Source: Adlercreutzia sp. ZJ176
GTDB lineage: Bacteria > Actinomycetota > Coriobacteriia > Coriobacteriales > Eggerthellaceae
Length of the DNA stretch: 64,000 bases
Direction: 5' to 3'
Assembly (NCBI RefSeq): GCF_011038975.1
Contig: NZ_JAAKEC010000011.1
Coordinates: 51,218 to 115,217 of the forward strand
The notes under the pieces were generated by a model that did not search any database, was not told the DNA's origin, and worked only from the letters and a program-made list of their open reading frames with translations. A program made the position numbers and the translations under genes. How positions within the stretch are numbered: the stretch's first letter is position 1; each line of letters opens with the position of its first letter. Shown one piece after another: positions 17,601-24,348 of the stretch.

Positions 17601-20238
17601 CGCGCATTACAAGATTGACGTCTTTGAAATGCACGCCGTTTGTTAGGGCATTTACCAACGTGAGTTGGTTTTGAGTTTCAGCTTTTTTGCTTGTGACACA
17701 GAATTTGTCTGCGAAGTCCCACTGATAGAAGTACGCCTTGGTGGAAAGCGAATTTCCGCTTATATCTGTGCCGGAAAGCGTTTTTGTGTCACTTTGGAAC
17801 AGTGGTGTCATTCCATCAATGAGATCGGCATACCAGAAACCTGCGCGATCCTTGTTTTGGTAACTAACCTTTTCCTGAAATTCGATGGGGCTTTTCGCTA
17901 TATCAACCCAAATATCTTTACCCTCATTGTAGTCAGCTGTTACGTTGGCTGAGGGCATCGCGAATTGATAGGTGAGCTTTGAGTCGCCAGAGTTATACGG
18001 TTGCTCTCTTGGGGTGATCTTGTTGCTATCGGAGTTTTGTTTAAAATCCCATAAGCTGAAGTTCTTAGGAGCTACCGCACCCGTAGTGAGCGTGACGGTG
18101 GTGTTTTGCTGCACTTGGATAGTGCCGCCTGTTTGACTCTTCTCACCGATGGTTTTCACTGTGCCGTCCGAGCTGGTATAAGTCAGACTCCAACCCGCTG
18201 GCATGATTTCTGGCAACGCCAGATTGTAACTCATAGTACCCCAGACAGCGCGTATGGTGGGAGGGTTTGTATGCATACTTGTTTGGTATTCATTCAGCGG
18301 TGTTACTCCGCTTGGTAATAACATACCGTTTTCCCCGTACCGGAGTAATGTTGCCTCATCGACTGCTCTACCATCGGATGCCCAGCCAGCAAACTGCTGT
18401 GCCACGCCCGCTCCTCGGTTGTCCTTCAAAATCGGCAGAGTGCCTTCTTGCAATGCGGGGAAGACTTCCCTGAGATAAGCGCTGATGTTCTTATCATAGG
18501 CAATGGCGTTCTTTGGCCGAACGGTAAGTTCCGTTACGGTAACCCCCGCATTGTTGGCAAGCTCATCTAATGTCGTAAAAGTCGCGCCGTTGTTAAAGGA
18601 AATAAGAAGGTCATTAGCTGTTGCAGTACTACCTCCAAAAAACAGCTGAAAGTTGAACTCGTCTTCACTCCACTGAGCCTCCATGGTGACAATAGTGTTT
18701 TCGCCATCAACAGCGCAATCCTCATGCGCTATTGTGTACGTCGTAATGTCCTTAGAAATCACTCTTTGATTCGTACCACTCGTAACCTTCCAACCGGTAA
18801 ACCTGTAGCCAAAACGGAAAGGTTCAGGAAGGGTAATAGTCTCATCCAGCTTGGCTGTTTTCGTGCTGACCCTTTCAGGATAATTCCCGCTACCATCTGC
18901 GTCGTTGGTGTATTTGTTGGGGGTATAGCTGCGGTCGAACTTCACCGTAACCTCGCCTGCTTCCATCACGGCAGACAAAGTTATATCTTTCGAGGCCTCG
19001 GAAAACGAGGTGATCGTATTGGTTGATGCTCCGAGTGTCCAGCCTTTATGCACGTACCCGGGCTGTTCAACACCCAGTGGCAAGGGAACGCTGCTGTTCT
19101 CTGTATAGGTTACGGCAGCACCATTGGCACCTTGAGCGTGGTAGCCTTGAATTGTCGTACTGCTTAGGTCTGCAGAGTTTGACATCACACGATAAGCCAC
19201 CGGCCAGTTGGTTTGGGGCTTGATAGTGTCATCATTATGCTTATAGGTAATTGTGTAATCGTTATAGTAGGTGGTGTTGCTTGAGGAAGAAACCAAGTCA
19301 AGTCCCGTTATTGAAACCTGAACGGCACTGTCGGGCAAGCACCCAACAGCGATTACACTTGAGAATGTGTTACCGTTGTTGAGAACAAGTGTTTTCGGGT
19401 TGTTGTTGCTGTCGCCACCTTCGCTGCTTGCGACATACCCAAACAACGAGGCATTTTGAACCGTGCTACCCTCCATGGAAAGCGTATCTGTCGCTGTAAT
19501 GGCCTTGTCAGACGCGTTCAGTGTCGTGTTGACCAGCGACAGATTCTTCGCGGAAATGCCCTGGCTTGCTTGGATGGGGCCGCCATGTAGCGCGACCGTT
19601 CCTTGACTCGTGAATGCGCTCCTTGCCTCCAGTGTTCCTGAGCCTGTTATTGTCAGCGTGCTGTTATTCCCGAGCGTGATGCCACCGTTCACGGTGAGGT
19701 TTGCATTCAACACTATGTTGAGCTGGGCGTCGTCATCCACAACCAGTCCACCCAGAGAAGATGCCCCGCTCACGGTGAGCAGCGTCTTGTTGTTGTAAAC
19801 ACCTTCGGCGGCTTCCCCCACGGGTTTCACCGTCAGGGTGCCCACCATGCTCAAATTGCTTAAAACAACGGGGATGTCCGTATTCATCGGCTTTGTGTTG
19901 TCGTCTCCCGCTTTCGCGTGGTTGCCAATGACGATGTTGCAGTCTGTTGTGTTGTTAGTGCCTAAGATAACATAGCTGCCGCTGCCATATATGGCTTGCT
20001 CTGCACTTGCGGCGCCCGAATAGTACAAGTAATTGTAAATGTCCAGGTCGCTGATTCCGTAGACCCCGAAATCAACCGATGTTGCGCCTTCTGAACCGCT
20101 GCCGGTGGCGGGATCGGCTATTGCTTCTGGGACGCTTGTTCCGAAGCAGCTCAACACTAGTAAAAGAGCGAGCACTACCGAGAGCGCACGCTCGAAAGGG
20201 GTGTTTCTTTTTTTGTTCATTTCCCTTGCTATCATCAT
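5662..20238 (-). CDS. Giant 4858-residue secreted surface protein (InlB-B repeats, beta-helix-like)
   Basis: Last gene of the surface operon. The N-terminus has a Sec signal peptide (basic start, LSVVLALLLVLSCFG core, likely cleavage after EAIA near residue 41). Listeria-Bacteroides/InlB B-type repeats with the GYTFxGW signature recur near residues 393, 475, 2410, 2640, 2765, 2910 and 3205. Long stretches of short repeats such as GGTVNV and ITGSGTLEA suggest right-handed beta-helices. Two Gly/Asp linkers lie at about 2930-2955 (GDAGGT repeats) and 3465-3485. No LPXTG motif or terminal membrane helix is present, so anchoring is unexplained. It overlaps the upstream gene by ATGA, implying translational coupling, with GGAG six bases before the ATG. 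GC content is visibly lower than in neighbouring genes. Likely an adhesin or matrix protein; function is inferred. Confidence 0.85.
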   Translation of the reverse strand: MMIAREMNKKRNTPFERALSVVLALLLVLSCFGTSVPEAIADPATGSGSEGATSVDFGVYGISDLDIYNYLYYSGAASAEQAIYGSGSYVILGTNNTTDCNIVIGNHAKAGDDNTKPMNTDIPVVLSNLSMVGTLTVKPVGEAAEGVYNNKTLLTVSGASSLGGLVVDDDAQLNIVLNANLTVNGGITLGNNSTLTITGSGTLEARSAFTSQGTVALHGGPIQASQGISAKNLSLVNTTLNASDKAITATDTLSMEGSTVQNASLFGYVASSEGGDSNNNPKTLVLNNGNTFSSVIAVGCLPDSAVQVSITGLDLVSSSSNTTYYNDYTITYKHNDDTIKPQTNWPVAYRVMSNSADLSSTTIQGYHAQGANGAAVTYTENSSVPLPLGVEQPGYVHKGWTLGASTNTITSFSEASKDITLSAVMEAGEVTVKFDRSYTPNKYTNDADGSGNYPERVSTKTAKLDETITLPEPFRFGYRFTGWKVTSGTNQRVISKDITTYTIAHEDCAVDGENTIVTMEAQWSEDEFNFQLFFGGSTATANDLLISFNNGATFTTLDELANNAGVTVTELTVRPKNAIAYDKNISAYLREVFPALQEGTLPILKDNRGAGVAQQFAGWASDGRAVDEATLLRYGENGMLLPSGVTPLNEYQTSMHTNPPTIRAVWGTMSYNLALPEIMPAGWSLTYTSSDGTVKTIGEKSQTGGTIQVQQNTTVTLTTGAVAPKNFSLWDFKQNSDSNKITPREQPYNSGDSKLTYQFAMPSANVTADYNEGKDIWVDIAKSPIEFQEKVSYQNKDRAGFWYADLIDGMTPLFQSDTKTLSGTDISGNSLSTKAYFYQWDFADKFCVTSKKAETQNQLTLVNALTNGVHFKDVNLVMRDTYVKNTNGSWLNNVDCESSQNYGGITSQDVADKLKNVDLADYANIVIDINKHASYTTSLHFAGKNNTVGAIMHDTLQVSNISPLKLEGDSRDSSAVKLGTVFGYFGYEVANVAITEYTKEQGDEFKYLFYGANQSGAQFRDTDIKAPKKTVHEGFLTKDEEKVSFTSCKVELYSICVFKGVMLDKSYLRIRENARFGHIPIYLANNSKAVIDGNLEMNYHHWSNSGALTDTTNNYLIVKGTFCDISCYSWDSGTLICNNLVLGRTGGIKGGTVITNQITNQAVGFWDYKKDEHTYTYDPFRSNQAKAADQNNDNYPFLTYHHGAAEPNTYTFSGGKIYLLGYYQITNDPNNAGKKVYDSTLKAMSEGNPVASFMNPLFDENGDLHESLTVNTTDVETVVKSSTLTSNECVVLGNSAYCADPGRRSVEISGGEIYAAGNITFYNDTTVSGGTICCNGSFGSKGDLTVTGGSIDATAVGNAYNLTTILEDGTLRWKRTDIQGGTVKTDRIGAFEKRVSDEAVPGEAYQPKSTVTIGEGATINVEPKIYHDVYINYVYDPAQFSNDGPPLNKNSLRFTTMWNGDTTFATQNWSNNSLTFTAPSIVGAGAGRWNWDSLNGNSVNSISEQGIPQNEGDALSADINAYNRIQMKLYAVKDNYDLIFKAGADQITSITCDGTAVEKTTSGEKTTASAKADRQVVLTFKDAVMARDKTVLWYIDGSNIIHSVNPTVNENIITFTMPKADVEVYVTNDLTLDLDLASYTLLQDGFRTEASAEPEREDSKFHYLGNLVIRQGCITQSIEFDINNFNIEQMKSPGLDKETYNKILVDNEFNNSAPGSRTVTLTRIYQNGINTSHGIDLEDGAKASFLLDGAIRICRIRVPANSDFTLDGKNNDRTQDAIYPIVKGQPGKDDWAAIGNYYDPAGNITLRGLTILGREDGLNGSLGFSTCDSNNTVQYKNCVFKTALDGTNTHGWHDRGYFACKAQNVIFDKCDFEIRVSRDWPGFFCDNSQNLIIRNGSNITVTHNGAYDNNPASTFYAKIKNSFVIEDSTLDLSLRVPGGSSDEDDNRTYRVWLYADRIPSIELKGSATLVLEQHALLKKLVIGGTSTVKAGQNGDGYLLCGDIQANDNATLEAGGIIVSGFYNGKGEWRSETDFQNNINKSEFVLDGGGYNGLVVNGGTVTAKEYITGDVNGKITVKGGTVNAPAIGTTGKLYGYTQYVPRLGEKYIYTYERIPIGTTVNIEGGTVNVARPEGATEGGVVPYLGGMKAKVNIIGGKVQLAEDAVLGLTDAQQTTLLNYATSHGQTPANFGSLTITGGTVEGAVSGEGDSQKGGSILMPYGTVNVSGENTAVSVYDMVANRGNITIDGAIGKTYNNTYVGNDREHDKVAVNVANQLSAKNLTIQNGSVVYAASAYASVPKGESGKILVANTDETTRAYLYTTDAYGAIGEGECNSSYTDTANDQSGLKKNVYGTKMVDVHYVVQPKNTLLLSKDVERVVNPNADAETGLPYYVVTSSSDAGRKYELQDASCSGYTFLGWYEYDPDKQEFKSDEKVEQIDKSNSSAVYLGAKWKKVKVNFEIQVEAAESECNFETMQLVSSGAEGKNWYRFKKPVEVDYDDLIISDNGLRFADYTTNTLSIQAVFYNDKPIGQEKPGTVVPNTRVTAEMANEYVTGGTALVLKVPSSSTAPLNVLITLNQNINAEGHPDDTKFNLVPGKPMNSGSDTASQVSAYGNITKTLGDISAFAGASATDGLIKPTAPGYTFGGWYTDSDCTGDPVTGTTALEDLRIEGKTTLYAKWTPNTYQVQFSAATGAKEEPAYTGNQWVTTDKTAPRVNSTTNNTLDYFWTYDTAPDADNNNFWIKEEASEGAGSRVYKDTLPSAWREGYVFKNWQFTDDEGVSHTVASEDELSQAVMKNLKVDNYVGSEKGDTPALTLYANYSPVKVTYDLNGGTWKADEPSENPAYGNALAGYVEESKIDNNLTENNDYVKLGQATGERNEKYCAISTTSVYYEQHSKEYVPNDYRNTLSRKGYTFKGWKRVNGSTSEPGGSEGAGDTGDAGGSGDAGGTGDAGGTGSIAEYYGCVPRFNDLSLKAEWVPNTYSLELHVKDAGFNSYESQFNNPSPDTATITGVMVGQPISANTWPEQVTGSIPENTWPSKNEWYAHNPDANTADEDERRLLLGMTFAALDPGNSTRTDSGSCYLGYASAVTRMLNSKTMFDNGDVFFLPENKKYQDNIRGATVSATSSDSFEVPDYPTGTTIPMYGVYRERSLVFIERYVDGEGLMREKVMYSYPWNQYTNYPEIYLTDEAGNYRVLTAPGKGYALVGWFVGSSDINSANAYPNDDAIFQQKIDDWKNKFTSTQTYDINVYTAYVARQTIKQVLVANADPTATNPPSASYVLPGSMQEGTLRYQVLNADPAGSAYTGDLKLVSKDDMVAHQYDSTWTSSDRVEHTANDTVALELKLEKGDVSPITASVTAGAERDVGSQAIGKGWNLTLSLYHSKVMTEQKEYSFVIKYTFAKAGSSSGENPLESQWLQENVTVKLNPSQYKVDYRVILPEPAEDLKLIQPQSAPKDFKPLGAGEGAGSGADAGIGSGVDANVRVYHRVDTQNYGTNLLSTDATLALEGYDRAANWSYTPSSTSGAALSPLSLTQLTLDGLGSTSAAREAELNDGMITVSAEYAPKKYTLEKDTTVGGKWDITYGDGAADTTPTGDVALSDTSSNVKYHSTVTFKPNPSSQPAEFITLTFKDPDSGTVIETKRLDEFAQKVGNDYTFAMPARNVAISYDDVMELYLDEGSIELFPDGFTQKGKYESKVTWRGDYKILQCAGDNSDFHETPNVLEISGDMTTRSDNKADSEGNPVGRTISLGNLNITSEDSIQLAGAGDATTKVNLTQIGNIKAKNILVPTNTSLTLTGGYNASDAAQNKTITLAPTSDRAAIGAIETNPANGGITLEKVDVSMELNAPLSSSGIGSGNQAPAEGANSYGNVSITNSRIAVKESTNASGQYKGAWIGGAGVGNVSVTNTVVAETEGSSNHNAKALDGTLVSLKNCAIGTSDNPVKEPIHAASTLNIAGCNIYLQNEYDLGDVSMIGTDGGVTTITSNVDDEANTITSSTVQVAYVNSGKTNKLFTGQMVLEDIASDVTIDGTQIIEVANGDIKVETSKVTQVYSSTKAEVVHDRGSLHLNYLLLEEKGLPATPPSLTVTSLGEGKTITVQQPEQVSSTDGTTALPKNVTIGALTINDDVKMVLSGNLVVTDAASVVAGKTLTVESKPVPDKDNASGENGYGITYQKGLSGDGNYAQTGGTLTAGVDGDPAGNADVVAKGNMTLVKVTANCGNGKLGSNGGGAATTGADGTPVPSTASTVTINGGSVTATTIGACGAQNNTFTFVNMENNPQITGNLVQDHYRIAYDTGTLRLNLVDENGKSLPTVLRTETQYGDNGTAGTPAVHDAIPADPTNPTEGGDASKFNCWYIANEDGSKRLGLRADTNWPSGLHGKTQLSADTTSKDMSAADADGTKTLTVHAWVNPTGSALIKSGRVFTGFENGYVDKQVSVSQRGAWTAQLVSEGTYVTGRDYEVKFGSFLPEGTDLTLTVLAAENAKPNTNTAPNAYYHYTVPAGGANTVKFSQFTKMGTTDTASPVFTDRAIGESETFLLSADFGELNTDVNPAGGSVAFSLIAGDSTNSIDFGATAQVSYAVSTVTLGEIGATTTDVTVKTAPAGDDRLTNSTVYLVGTLSKKDASAFKVPLNASASLTPSSSSIKVSGTWINGNTVAFNLGTYGSVAKGAYSFSFEGLSEGASESTYSIEWKLCAGEAPGTVDAGAGATGETPGAALATLNMMRGVCSNTETSSLTVASVDQPSLTVTCQGADSRMLKAGTSHEVSFNCTTNAASFTVTVEKQSGLLAQFDPVLVSSTSGAQNPQVVTVPSDSADNSQMATATVTAAIPGKPGTYRVRFSFAAGSENDDVFYTFIVR
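9787..9858 (-). repeat. Gly/Ala/Asp linker in the giant protein
   Basis: Codes for GAGEGAGSGADAGIGSGVDA. Short GC-rich repeated codons (GCGTCGG/CCTGAGCC) interrupt otherwise lower-GC sequence, marking a flexible joint between two domains. Confidence 0.6.
11370..11450 (-). repeat. GDAGGT tandem linker in the giant protein
   Basis: Near-tandem 18-base units encode GDAGGSGDAGGTGDAGGTGS. The segment follows an InlB-type repeat (GYTFKGWKRVNG) and probably forms an unstructured hinge. It could vary in copy number between strains. Confidence 0.65.
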
Positions 20239-21107
20239 TCTTGCTCCAGTGTTATTTCTGCGCCAGTGCCCGAAACAGGGACCTTATATGTTTCGGCGAC
20301 GGTGCGCTTGAAGAACAACAGCTTGTAGGTGGAGTTGGGCTCAACCGTAAACTTGCCCTGCGAACTTCCCGGCGTAGCACCTGTCGCGCTTGCGTCTGTC
20401 CACGACGCCATCAGATCGTTGGTGTTGTCGGGCGAAAACTTACTGCTGTCCCACTTCAGTGTTACTTCACCAGCGTAGTCGTTGGTTTCAACCGTCACCA
20501 ACACCGTACCGTCGCCCTTATCGGCAATCTTGTAGCTGGGTACGCTGCCGGCAACCGTAAATGTCGCAGCAAGCGTCTTGGCGTAGGGAGAGGTCGTTTG
20601 CACCATCACCGTAATGGAGCTGCCCGGCGAGGTGGGTGTATTAGGCGTCACGTGAAGCACCTGTTGTGCTTTATCATCTGCGTCCGTTACCTTATTAAGC
20701 TGGTAGCTGCTACCAGCATCGGGGCTTACCTCTGTCCCATCAGCGGTTTTCACACTCACTGTCGCATTTTCAGTCGTCACTTCTACCGTGTACATTATGT
20801 CCACCTGTGAGATGAGCGCGATGTTTTCCTTCTCGTAGTTGTATAAGCAAATATCGAAAGCGCCCGCGTACGGTACCACGCGCTGTTTAGGGGTTTGCCC
20901 TTCAGAGCACTCAACAAGATAGTCGGAGCTTATGTGGAATGTAGCCGATTCCATTTCGGACCTATAGGGATTCTCCGTCACGTAGCGCGCCGCCACGCTG
21001 CCAGCCGCTAAAACGACCATGCAAACGATCAACGCCACCCATGCGGCGACATGCTTGCCGCCCTTGATGGGTGCGCTCTCGGCAATTTGTCGTTTATCGT
21101 TTCGCAT
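20235..21107 (-). CDS. Exported fibre-locus protein, 290 residues
   Basis: Encodes an exported protein with a single N-terminal hydrophobic segment (about 20-40, VAAWVALIVCMVVLAAGSVAA) followed by ARYVTE, which resembles the processing region of SipW-type substrates. The rest is beta-rich, with Thr/Ser-rich strands such as TVEVTTENATVSVKTADG and NTPTSPGSSITVMVQT, suggesting two immunoglobulin-like or camelysin-like domains. There is no LPXTG motif. It lies between another small exported protein and the giant protein, whose ATG overlaps its stop (ATGA). A minor subunit or adaptor presenting the giant protein is plausible, but no family was recognised with certainty. Confidence 0.75.
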   Translation of the reverse strand: MRNDKRQIAESAPIKGGKHVAAWVALIVCMVVLAAGSVAARYVTENPYRSEMESATFHISSDYLVECSEGQTPKQRVVPYAGAFDICLYNYEKENIALISQVDIMYTVEVTTENATVSVKTADGTEVSPDAGSSYQLNKVTDADDKAQQVLHVTPNTPTSPGSSITVMVQTTSPYAKTLAATFTVAGSVPSYKIADKGDGTVLVTVETNDYAGEVTLKWDSSKFSPDNTNDLMASWTDASATGATPGSSQGKFTVEPNSTYKLLFFKRTVAETYKVPVSGTGAEITLEQE

Positions 21108-21182
21108 TCCTATTCTCTCTTCCGTACTGAGATTTCGCTAGCCTACTCGGACACGCAGCACGTTGCGCAGGCTGGCAGAGCC

Positions 21183-21872
21183 TCAGTCGATCTGCTCTGC
21201 TCTCACGGTTAGCCTCACTTCCGCCACCGCATTTCGTGAGGCGTATTTCGCATCGTTTTTTTCTTTTGGCCAAGTGGCTGTGAGCACATAGGTGTCCGTA
21301 CGCGGCGTTGCAGCGGCGAATTGGGACGCTTGCCCTGTCTTCTCAACAGGAGATGCCGAACCGTCCTCCAATCTGACCGTGAGAGTCGACGAACCCGGCC
21401 CGCTTTCTCCGTCCGAACCCCCTGACCCCCCTTCGCCTTCCGCTGTCTCCGTACCAGCCGCGACCAGAGCATCACCTGCGCCCCTTGCAGCGCCCGCATC
21501 TCCTGTGCTCTGCTCTTTGATCGTGCATACAAGCGGCATGCTGCCGTTGAGCTGCACGGTGAACGAGCACTGCAGCGCCACCTCGCTGACCACGGTACCG
21601 TCGGTATTACCATTGCTCACCGTGAAGGTATAGTCCTTACTGTCTCCTGGTTTCTTGATGCTGCTCAAGTTAAAGGTTGCCCGGTCCTTACCCTCTGCCA
21701 TGAACGCAAACCCTGCCACGCGGGCGGCGTCTTGCGATTCACCTTCGGAGGCGAAGCGGGCGTGGAGGGTTACGGCGAGGCACGTCGTGATGACGACGAG
21801 CACCAGCAGCACGCACGCTGCCCGCGTCGCGCTCCCCCTCTGCTCTCTCGCCTCGCCTTGCACGTACCTCAT
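21183..21872 (-). CDS. Small exported protein, camelysin/TasA-like
   Basis: 229 residues with an N-terminal hydrophobic segment (about 18-36, AACVLLVLVVITTCLAVTL) followed by HARFASEGESQDAARVAGF. That is the pattern of SipW-processed TasA/camelysin subunits, where an aromatic-rich ARFAS-like site follows the helix. A beta-rich core (TFNLSSIKKPGDSKDYTFTV) continues into a Gly/Glu/Ser-rich insert (GEGGSGGSDGESGPGSS). The start overlaps the upstream signal peptidase stop by ATGA. The association with the peptidase suggests it is the substrate of that enzyme; this is inference from order and motif. Confidence 0.72.
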   Translation of the reverse strand: MRYVQGEAREQRGSATRAACVLLVLVVITTCLAVTLHARFASEGESQDAARVAGFAFMAEGKDRATFNLSSIKKPGDSKDYTFTVSNGNTDGTVVSEVALQCSFTVQLNGSMPLVCTIKEQSTGDAGAARGAGDALVAAGTETAEGEGGSGGSDGESGPGSSTLTVRLEDGSASPVEKTGQASQFAAATPRTDTYVLTATWPKEKNDAKYASRNAVAEVRLTVRAEQID

Positions 21873-22771
21873 AGATCCTTCTCCGCCTTCGGACTTGCCT
21901 CGCGACCAGTTTTCGCTTCGCGCGCGATTGCCGACGACTCAGGCCCGACAACCACTTTGCGAACTGCTGTCGCTTCGCACGCCATCGCCGAATTGCACGC
22001 AGCCGTCGCTCCACGAACCGCTGCCGTCTCACCCGCCGCTGCTTCGCGCGCCTTCGCCGTCTCGGCGCGCAGACGAGTGACCTCGTTCCGCAGGGCGCTC
22101 AGCTGTGCGTCCTGCTCGCGCTGCTCCGCCTGGGAGGACAGCGCGAGCAGAGCGAACGAACCCAGCACGATGATGACGATCGCCGCCGGGGTCTTGAGCG
22201 TGCTCACCACAGCCCCCAGAAGCGGGATGCGCAGCGCCACCACGCCCTTCACCGCGCTTTCGGCGATCGGCTCGTCCGGCGCGTTGTTCGCGTCGCCCTG
22301 CGTGGTGAGCAGGCCGCCCTCGCGCGCGATCACCCGGTGCGTCACCAGGCTGCGCCCCGCCTGGTACACCACGACGTCGCCCACTGCGTAGCCGTCCTGC
22401 GCCTGCACGATGACCAGGTCGTCCACCTCGAGCGCCGGGGACATGCTGCCCGACATCACCGTGGCCACGCCGAACCCGAAGGGCATGGGCAGCGCGTCAC
22501 CCGCCAGGACGACCGCGACGAAGCGGTAGATGCCCAGCCCGAGTACGAGGCCCACGACCGTCAGCATGACGCAGCGCACCGCCGCGGAGATGCGGGGCGC
22601 GCGCACGCGGCTGGCACGCGACGCAGCGGCGGGCTGGGACGCAGGTTGGACCGCGGCACGGGGTTCGACGGCGGGCTCAGCGAAGGGACGGCCTGAATGC
22701 CGCCCCGCATTGCCGCCGGCGCCCTGGCCGATGCTGCAGCTCACGTGTTGCTCTGTGCTACGGACGGGCAT
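21869..22771 (-). CDS. ER-type signal peptidase I with C-terminal coiled coil
   Basis: Membrane protease of the S26B (SipW/archaeal/ER) type, 300 residues. The catalytic serine is in SGSMSPAL, the histidine that replaces the bacterial lysine is in LVTHRVIA, and GDANNAPDE carries the conserved acidic box. Membrane helices are predicted at about 67-90 and 190-215. The tail (about 216-300) is a long Ala/Glu/Arg-rich coiled coil (EQREQDAQLSALRNEVTRL) not normal in SipW. The N-terminal 60 residues are Ala/Arg-rich and probably cytoplasmic. The gene overlaps the LPXTG gene by 14 bases and has AGGAGG upstream. It probably processes the small exported proteins encoded beside it. Confidence 0.85.
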   Translation of the reverse strand: MPVRSTEQHVSCSIGQGAGGNAGRHSGRPFAEPAVEPRAAVQPASQPAAASRASRVRAPRISAAVRCVMLTVVGLVLGLGIYRFVAVVLAGDALPMPFGFGVATVMSGSMSPALEVDDLVIVQAQDGYAVGDVVVYQAGRSLVTHRVIAREGGLLTTQGDANNAPDEPIAESAVKGVVALRIPLLGAVVSTLKTPAAIVIIVLGSFALLALSSQAEQREQDAQLSALRNEVTRLRAETAKAREAAAGETAAVRGATAACNSAMACEATAVRKVVVGPESSAIAREAKTGREASPKAEKDL

Positions 22772-24209
22772 CGCCTGCGTCCTCCTTGCGCCTGCGCCGC
22801 AGCGCCACTACGATCACGAGCAGCGCCAACGCCGCCGCACCCGCAAGGCCCGCGGCCAGCGTCGCCAGAGCGGCATCGCCCGTCTGGGGCAGCCAGCTGG
22901 CAACGATGTCCCACGGGGTCTTCGGGCTTGCAGAAGCATCCGACGTGGGGTTGCCTGCGGGATCCTTGGTAGCTGCCGGGTCATCAGCGACTGTCGGGTC
23001 GTCGGGCCTGGCAGGGTTCGTGACCTGCTCTGCTCGCACGAGGATGGTTGCCGTGGCGCCGAAGTCCTCGCGTACCGCCCGGTCGCCATGAGCCGTGTCA
23101 GCATCGTCGGCGTTGGCAGGAGCAGCAGCCGCGGGGGCACTTGCGCCGCTGGCGCCATTGGCATCCACAGCATCAGCTGAGCTGGCAGCGACGACCGAAG
23201 TGTCAGTTGAGTCGATTGCGTCGGCATTGGCGTTCGCAGAGCTGGCGCCTGCGTCAACGGCGGCGTCGGTGTCCTGCTCGTATGGCCAGCGCCACTCAAT
23301 GGCGTACTTTGCCTGTCGCCCCGCACCCAACGTGGCGCTGTCGAGCACCTCCTCGCTACTGCGAAGCTGCCAGTCGCTCACGGGAGCCCCGCTGGCGTCC
23401 AGCAACCGCCATTCCAGCGGGATGATGGTTGCAGCATCAGCTGGTTGGCTCTCTGACCAGGTGTCCACCTTGAGCACCACCTCGTAGCCCAAGGAGACAT
23501 CGGCGTTGTTTCGCAGCGTGAAAGCGTAGCTGCTCGTGGTGCCAGGGGCGAGCAACTTGTCCCCGTCGGCAGACGCCACGTTACCGTCGTAGCTTCCTTT
23601 GAACAGATCGACCTGCGTCTCACTGCTCCACACCTGCACGTCGTCGGCAACGTCCAGCTTGCCGCCAGCATCGGAGCTTGCCGAGGCACTTGAGCCCATC
23701 GAAGCGTTAGAGCCCGTTGACGTGCCAGCGTTTCCCGACGCATCAGAGTTCGATGACGCTAGTGTGTCAGATTTCTCCGAGGAATCGGAACCTGTTGATG
23801 CGCTGACACTTGTTGACGCCTTGACGTTTTCAGACGTGCTCGAATTTGCCGACGCGTCAGCGCTTCCTGATGCGTCGGCGTTATCTGATGTGTTGGAGCC
23901 TGACGATGCGGCAGGGATCGTCGCGGTCGTCGCCGCACGACCCTGTTCCGAAGAGTCCGTCGTGTACGACGCTGTTGATCCAGAACTCGCTGTCGGATCG
24001 GATGTCTCAGCAACGGCAGATGGGACAAGGGGGATCGCATAGGCGTCGTGCGACGAGAAGCGGCCGAGGCTGCTTCCGAGCACCGTCATGCTCACCGCCA
24101 CGCCCAGCACCACCAGCAAGCAAACTGCTGGAAGCCACGATGTCGAATGATTTTTTTGAGAATGGGCGGCCTGCTGCGAGGCCGTCTGATAGCTACGCGG
24201 CTTCTTCAC
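22758..24209 (-). CDS. LPXTG-anchored Ser/Ala-rich stalk protein with TasA-like domain
   Basis: Cell-wall-anchored surface protein of 483 residues. The start is a GTG at 24209, placed by a strong GAGGAGG site six bases upstream; a longer frame to 24296 has no such site. After a signal segment (about 22-44) comes a Ser/Ala/Thr/Asn stalk of about 130 residues. A camelysin/TasA-like domain follows (LFKGSYDG, LLAPGTTSSYAFTLRNN, GYEVVLKVDTW), then a second low-complexity linker. The end is LPQTG (residues 440-444), a hydrophobic helix and RRRRK, a classic sortase signal. No sortase gene is in the window. It may tether the fibre subunits encoded around it. Confidence 0.85.
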   Translation of the reverse strand: MKKPRSYQTASQQAAHSQKNHSTSWLPAVCLLVVLGVAVSMTVLGSSLGRFSSHDAYAIPLVPSAVAETSDPTASSGSTASYTTDSSEQGRAATTATIPAASSGSNTSDNADASGSADASANSSTSENVKASTSVSASTGSDSSEKSDTLASSNSDASGNAGTSTGSNASMGSSASASSDAGGKLDVADDVQVWSSETQVDLFKGSYDGNVASADGDKLLAPGTTSSYAFTLRNNADVSLGYEVVLKVDTWSESQPADAATIIPLEWRLLDASGAPVSDWQLRSSEEVLDSATLGAGRQAKYAIEWRWPYEQDTDAAVDAGASSANANADAIDSTDTSVVAASSADAVDANGASGASAPAAAAPANADDADTAHGDRAVREDFGATATILVRAEQVTNPARPDDPTVADDPAATKDPAGNPTSDASASPKTPWDIVASWLPQTGDAALATLAAGLAGAAALALLVIVVALRRRRKEDAGDARP

Positions 24210-24275
24210 AGAACACCTCCTCGCAAAAAGCACTGTGTCAAGCCTCGTTTTATACTCTCTGGAAAAGCAGGAAGC

Positions 24276-24312
24276 GCCCTCTCCCTTCAGACGCAAAGGA
24301 AGAGGGCTTTTT
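24276..24312. terminator. Hairpin between the subunit gene and the rest of the operon
   Basis: GCCCTCT-CCCTT pairs with AAGGAAGAGGGC, followed on the plus strand by CTTTTT. On the minus strand, the direction of the operon, the tail is T-poor. It may attenuate or stabilise, letting the upstream TasA-like gene be expressed more than the stalk and giant genes, as in many fibre operons. Confidence 0.5.
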
Positions 24313-24348
24313 GCGCATCACGCATTATGAAAACTGCGCCGCATAGGA

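Noticed and set aside
22337..22696. Plus-strand frame opposite the second signal peptidase
   Set aside because: Arg/His-rich shadow frame with no ribosome site.
24210..24296. Longer N-terminus for the LPXTG protein
   Set aside because: The GTG at 24209 has a strong ribosome site and gives a standard signal peptide; the upstream part adds a non-signal segment.
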